This document shows positions 62,727-64,000 of a stretch of 64,000 nucleotides of DNA, piece after piece. Under the pieces are notes generated by a model, which worked only from the letters and a program-made list of their open reading frames with translations, ran no database searches and was not told the origin of the DNA. The DNA is from Pseudomonadota bacterium (GTDB lineage Bacteria > Pseudomonadota > Gammaproteobacteria > Steroidobacterales > Steroidobacteraceae), in the NCBI GenBank assembly GCA_963205255.1, contig CAUJIK010000054.1:86198-150197 (forward strand), given 5' to 3'. How positions within the stretch are numbered: the first letter of the stretch is position 1; each line of letters opens with the position of its first letter. Position numbers and translations under genes: made by a program.

Positions 62727-62861
62727 TCCTAACGGCTCACATCAGCGCCCACGGGCTGACCTATCTGCACGCGGTCGCGCGGCGCCGAGCTGGGCACTGG
62801 ACTCAATCGCCCGCGGCCAAGCACTTTATGCGTCTTCGCGCGCTGCATGTCTTTGTTAGCC
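62727..62861 (-). repeat. attC site 2
   Basis: Minus strand GGCTAACAAAGACATGCAGCG...CGCTGATGTGAGCCGTTAGGA. Confidence 0.88.
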
Positions 62862-63425
62862 GACATGATCCAGTCTCTCGTAGATGATGTCAGCGGTTTC
62901 GTGCGGCTCGTATTGGTCGTGGTAACGCATGAGCTCCTCCGACAGGTCGGGTTCTGAGCGCTCACTCGATTGGCTTGGGTCATCCGGGCGTTCATCCATG
63001 AACCGCGATAGCAGTGCTGTTTGCCGCGAGAGGGTTTCGATCGTCGCCTCCACCCCATCTGGGAACACACACGCGTGCTCATCCGACCATAGTCCGTGGC
63101 GCATCCGCTTGATATAGATGTGAGCATCAAGAGGTGACCCCGCATTTGCTAGCACCTCGCGCATGCAAACGCCACTTAGGATCATCTCCGGCATGGACTT
63201 CAGCGCCGCGACCAACGCTGGGTAGTCAATGAACGGCACGAAGCCACCCTGGTTCTTGAAAAGGTAATCGTCGAGGTCCAGTACTGGATAGCCGAGCACT
63301 TCCGACAGCTGGCGCGCGAGATGAGACTTGCCCGCGCCGTCCGCACCGTCAATTCCGATGCGACGCCAGCCTGCCGCCTGGACGATCCGCCTAAGGCTCT
63401 CAAAGTCTGCGCAAACGTCAGGCAT
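62856..63425 (-). CDS. P-loop NTPase/kinase-like cassette protein
   Basis: RRIGIDGADGAGKSHLARQLSEVLGYPVLDLDDYLF; TAA stop within attC2 core. Confidence 0.8.
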   Translation of the reverse strand: MPDVCADFESLRRIVQAAGWRRIGIDGADGAGKSHLARQLSEVLGYPVLDLDDYLFKNQGGFVPFIDYPALVAALKSMPEMILSGVCMREVLANAGSPLDAHIYIKRMRHGLWSDEHACVFPDGVEATIETLSRQTALLSRFMDERPDDPSQSSERSEPDLSEELMRYHDQYEPHETADIIYERLDHVG

Positions 63426-63428
63426 GTC

Positions 63429-63559
63429 GGCTAACTACCAAGTTCAGCGACCGCAAGCGTATCAGCACGCAGGCGTGCGGCGCCAAGCCGCGCGCGAGGC
63501 TCGGCCGCCCGCGGCCGAGCAGTTTATGTGTCCCGGCTCGCTGCAACGCCGAGTTAAGC
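63429..63559 (-). repeat. attC site 3
   Basis: Minus strand GCTTAACTCGGCGTTGCAGCG...CGCTGAACTTGGTAGTTAGCC. Confidence 0.88.
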
Positions 63560-63589
63560 GGCAAGGCAATTACAAATGAGGGCGCGGGG

Positions 63590-63799
63590 CTAGCTACCAT
63601 GAATGATCGCAGTTGGCACAATCTCGGAGTTCTTGAGAACTGCGTACCGTCCGTTAGATTTTACGACTAGCGAGATTGGGTAGGAAGTAAGACCACCATC
63701 TATAGATACCCGTACCTCAAGGGATTGATCACCGAATGACCTAAGCTCCTCGATCAGTTGAGCGACCGACTTACCTCGGCTCGTCCAGTCAGTCGTCAT
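63590..63799 (-). CDS. Small cassette protein of unknown function
   Basis: 69 aa MTTDWTSRGKSVAQLIEELRSFGDQSLEVRVSIDGGLTSYPISLVVKSNGRYAVLKNSEIVPTAIIHGS, sole ORF between attC3 and attC4. Confidence 0.65.
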   Translation of the reverse strand: MTTDWTSRGKSVAQLIEELRSFGDQSLEVRVSIDGGLTSYPISLVVKSNGRYAVLKNSEIVPTAIIHGS

Positions 63800-63903
63800 G
63801 GCACCGGCTCCTGCTCAGAAGGCACTTCTTTCGAGCATTGTATGCGGGAAACCCCCTAGAGAATTCATCAATCCGTCGGCGAGAGTGTGCAGGACGTAGT
63901 GCC

Positions 63904-64000
63904 GCCTAATTACCAAGCTCAGCGGCGGCAAGCCAGCGTGTGTTGCGCGCGGACGGCGCAAAATCACCCTGGCGCTGGCTCCGCGCCAGCATTTTATCGT
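63904..64000 (-). repeat. attC site 4 (truncated by window end)
   Basis: Plus strand GCCTAATTACCAAGCTCAGCGGCGGCAAGC parallels attC3 GGCTAACTACCAAGTTCAGCGACCGCAAGC. Confidence 0.75.

Larger units (their letters stand above)
62164..64000 (-). mobile_element. Integron gene-cassette array (distal part; no intI in window)
   Basis: Three complete and one truncated attC-like sites, each separated by one minus-strand ORF. Confidence 0.88.

Noticed and set aside
62164-64000. Integron integrase, attI or Pc promoter
   Set aside because: Looked for but not present; array orientation puts them beyond base 64000.

Overview
High-GC proteobacterial chromosomal window, mostly ordinary metabolism and envelope genes: SelO, class Ia RNR nrdAB, AbgT transporter, LigA/LigB-type dioxygenase, FadE, ExeA/GspB, RimO, IlvD, GlmS, GlmU, Dps, MltA, gcvTHP, CrcB. 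Several strong non-coding elements are legible directly. These are a cobalamin riboswitch plus two NrdR-box-like repeats and a promoter upstream of nrdAB, a tandem glycine riboswitch upstream of gcvT, a fluoride riboswitch upstream of crcB, and a Fur-box-like palindrome. Gene-level oddities include: (i) a four-gene operon chained by 4-bp overlaps (SAM methyltransferase, 58-aa basic/hydrophobic protein, His-rich COG0523 GTPase, WD40 protein); (ii) a signalling cluster of receiver-TonB, pseudo-receiver-Ser/Thr kinase and CheA-like ATPase; (iii) an autotransporter split by one in-frame amber codon between passenger and beta-barrel; (iv) a GFA-family gene broken at a homopolymer. The right end (about 62.16-64.0 kb) is the distal part of an integron cassette array. 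It shows three complete attC-like sites, one truncated site, and cassettes for a pyrimidine-dimer glycosylase, a P-loop kinase-like protein and a small unknown protein. The integrase is not in the window and would be expected to the right. All calls were made by eye from the sequence and ORF track; no database search was run.
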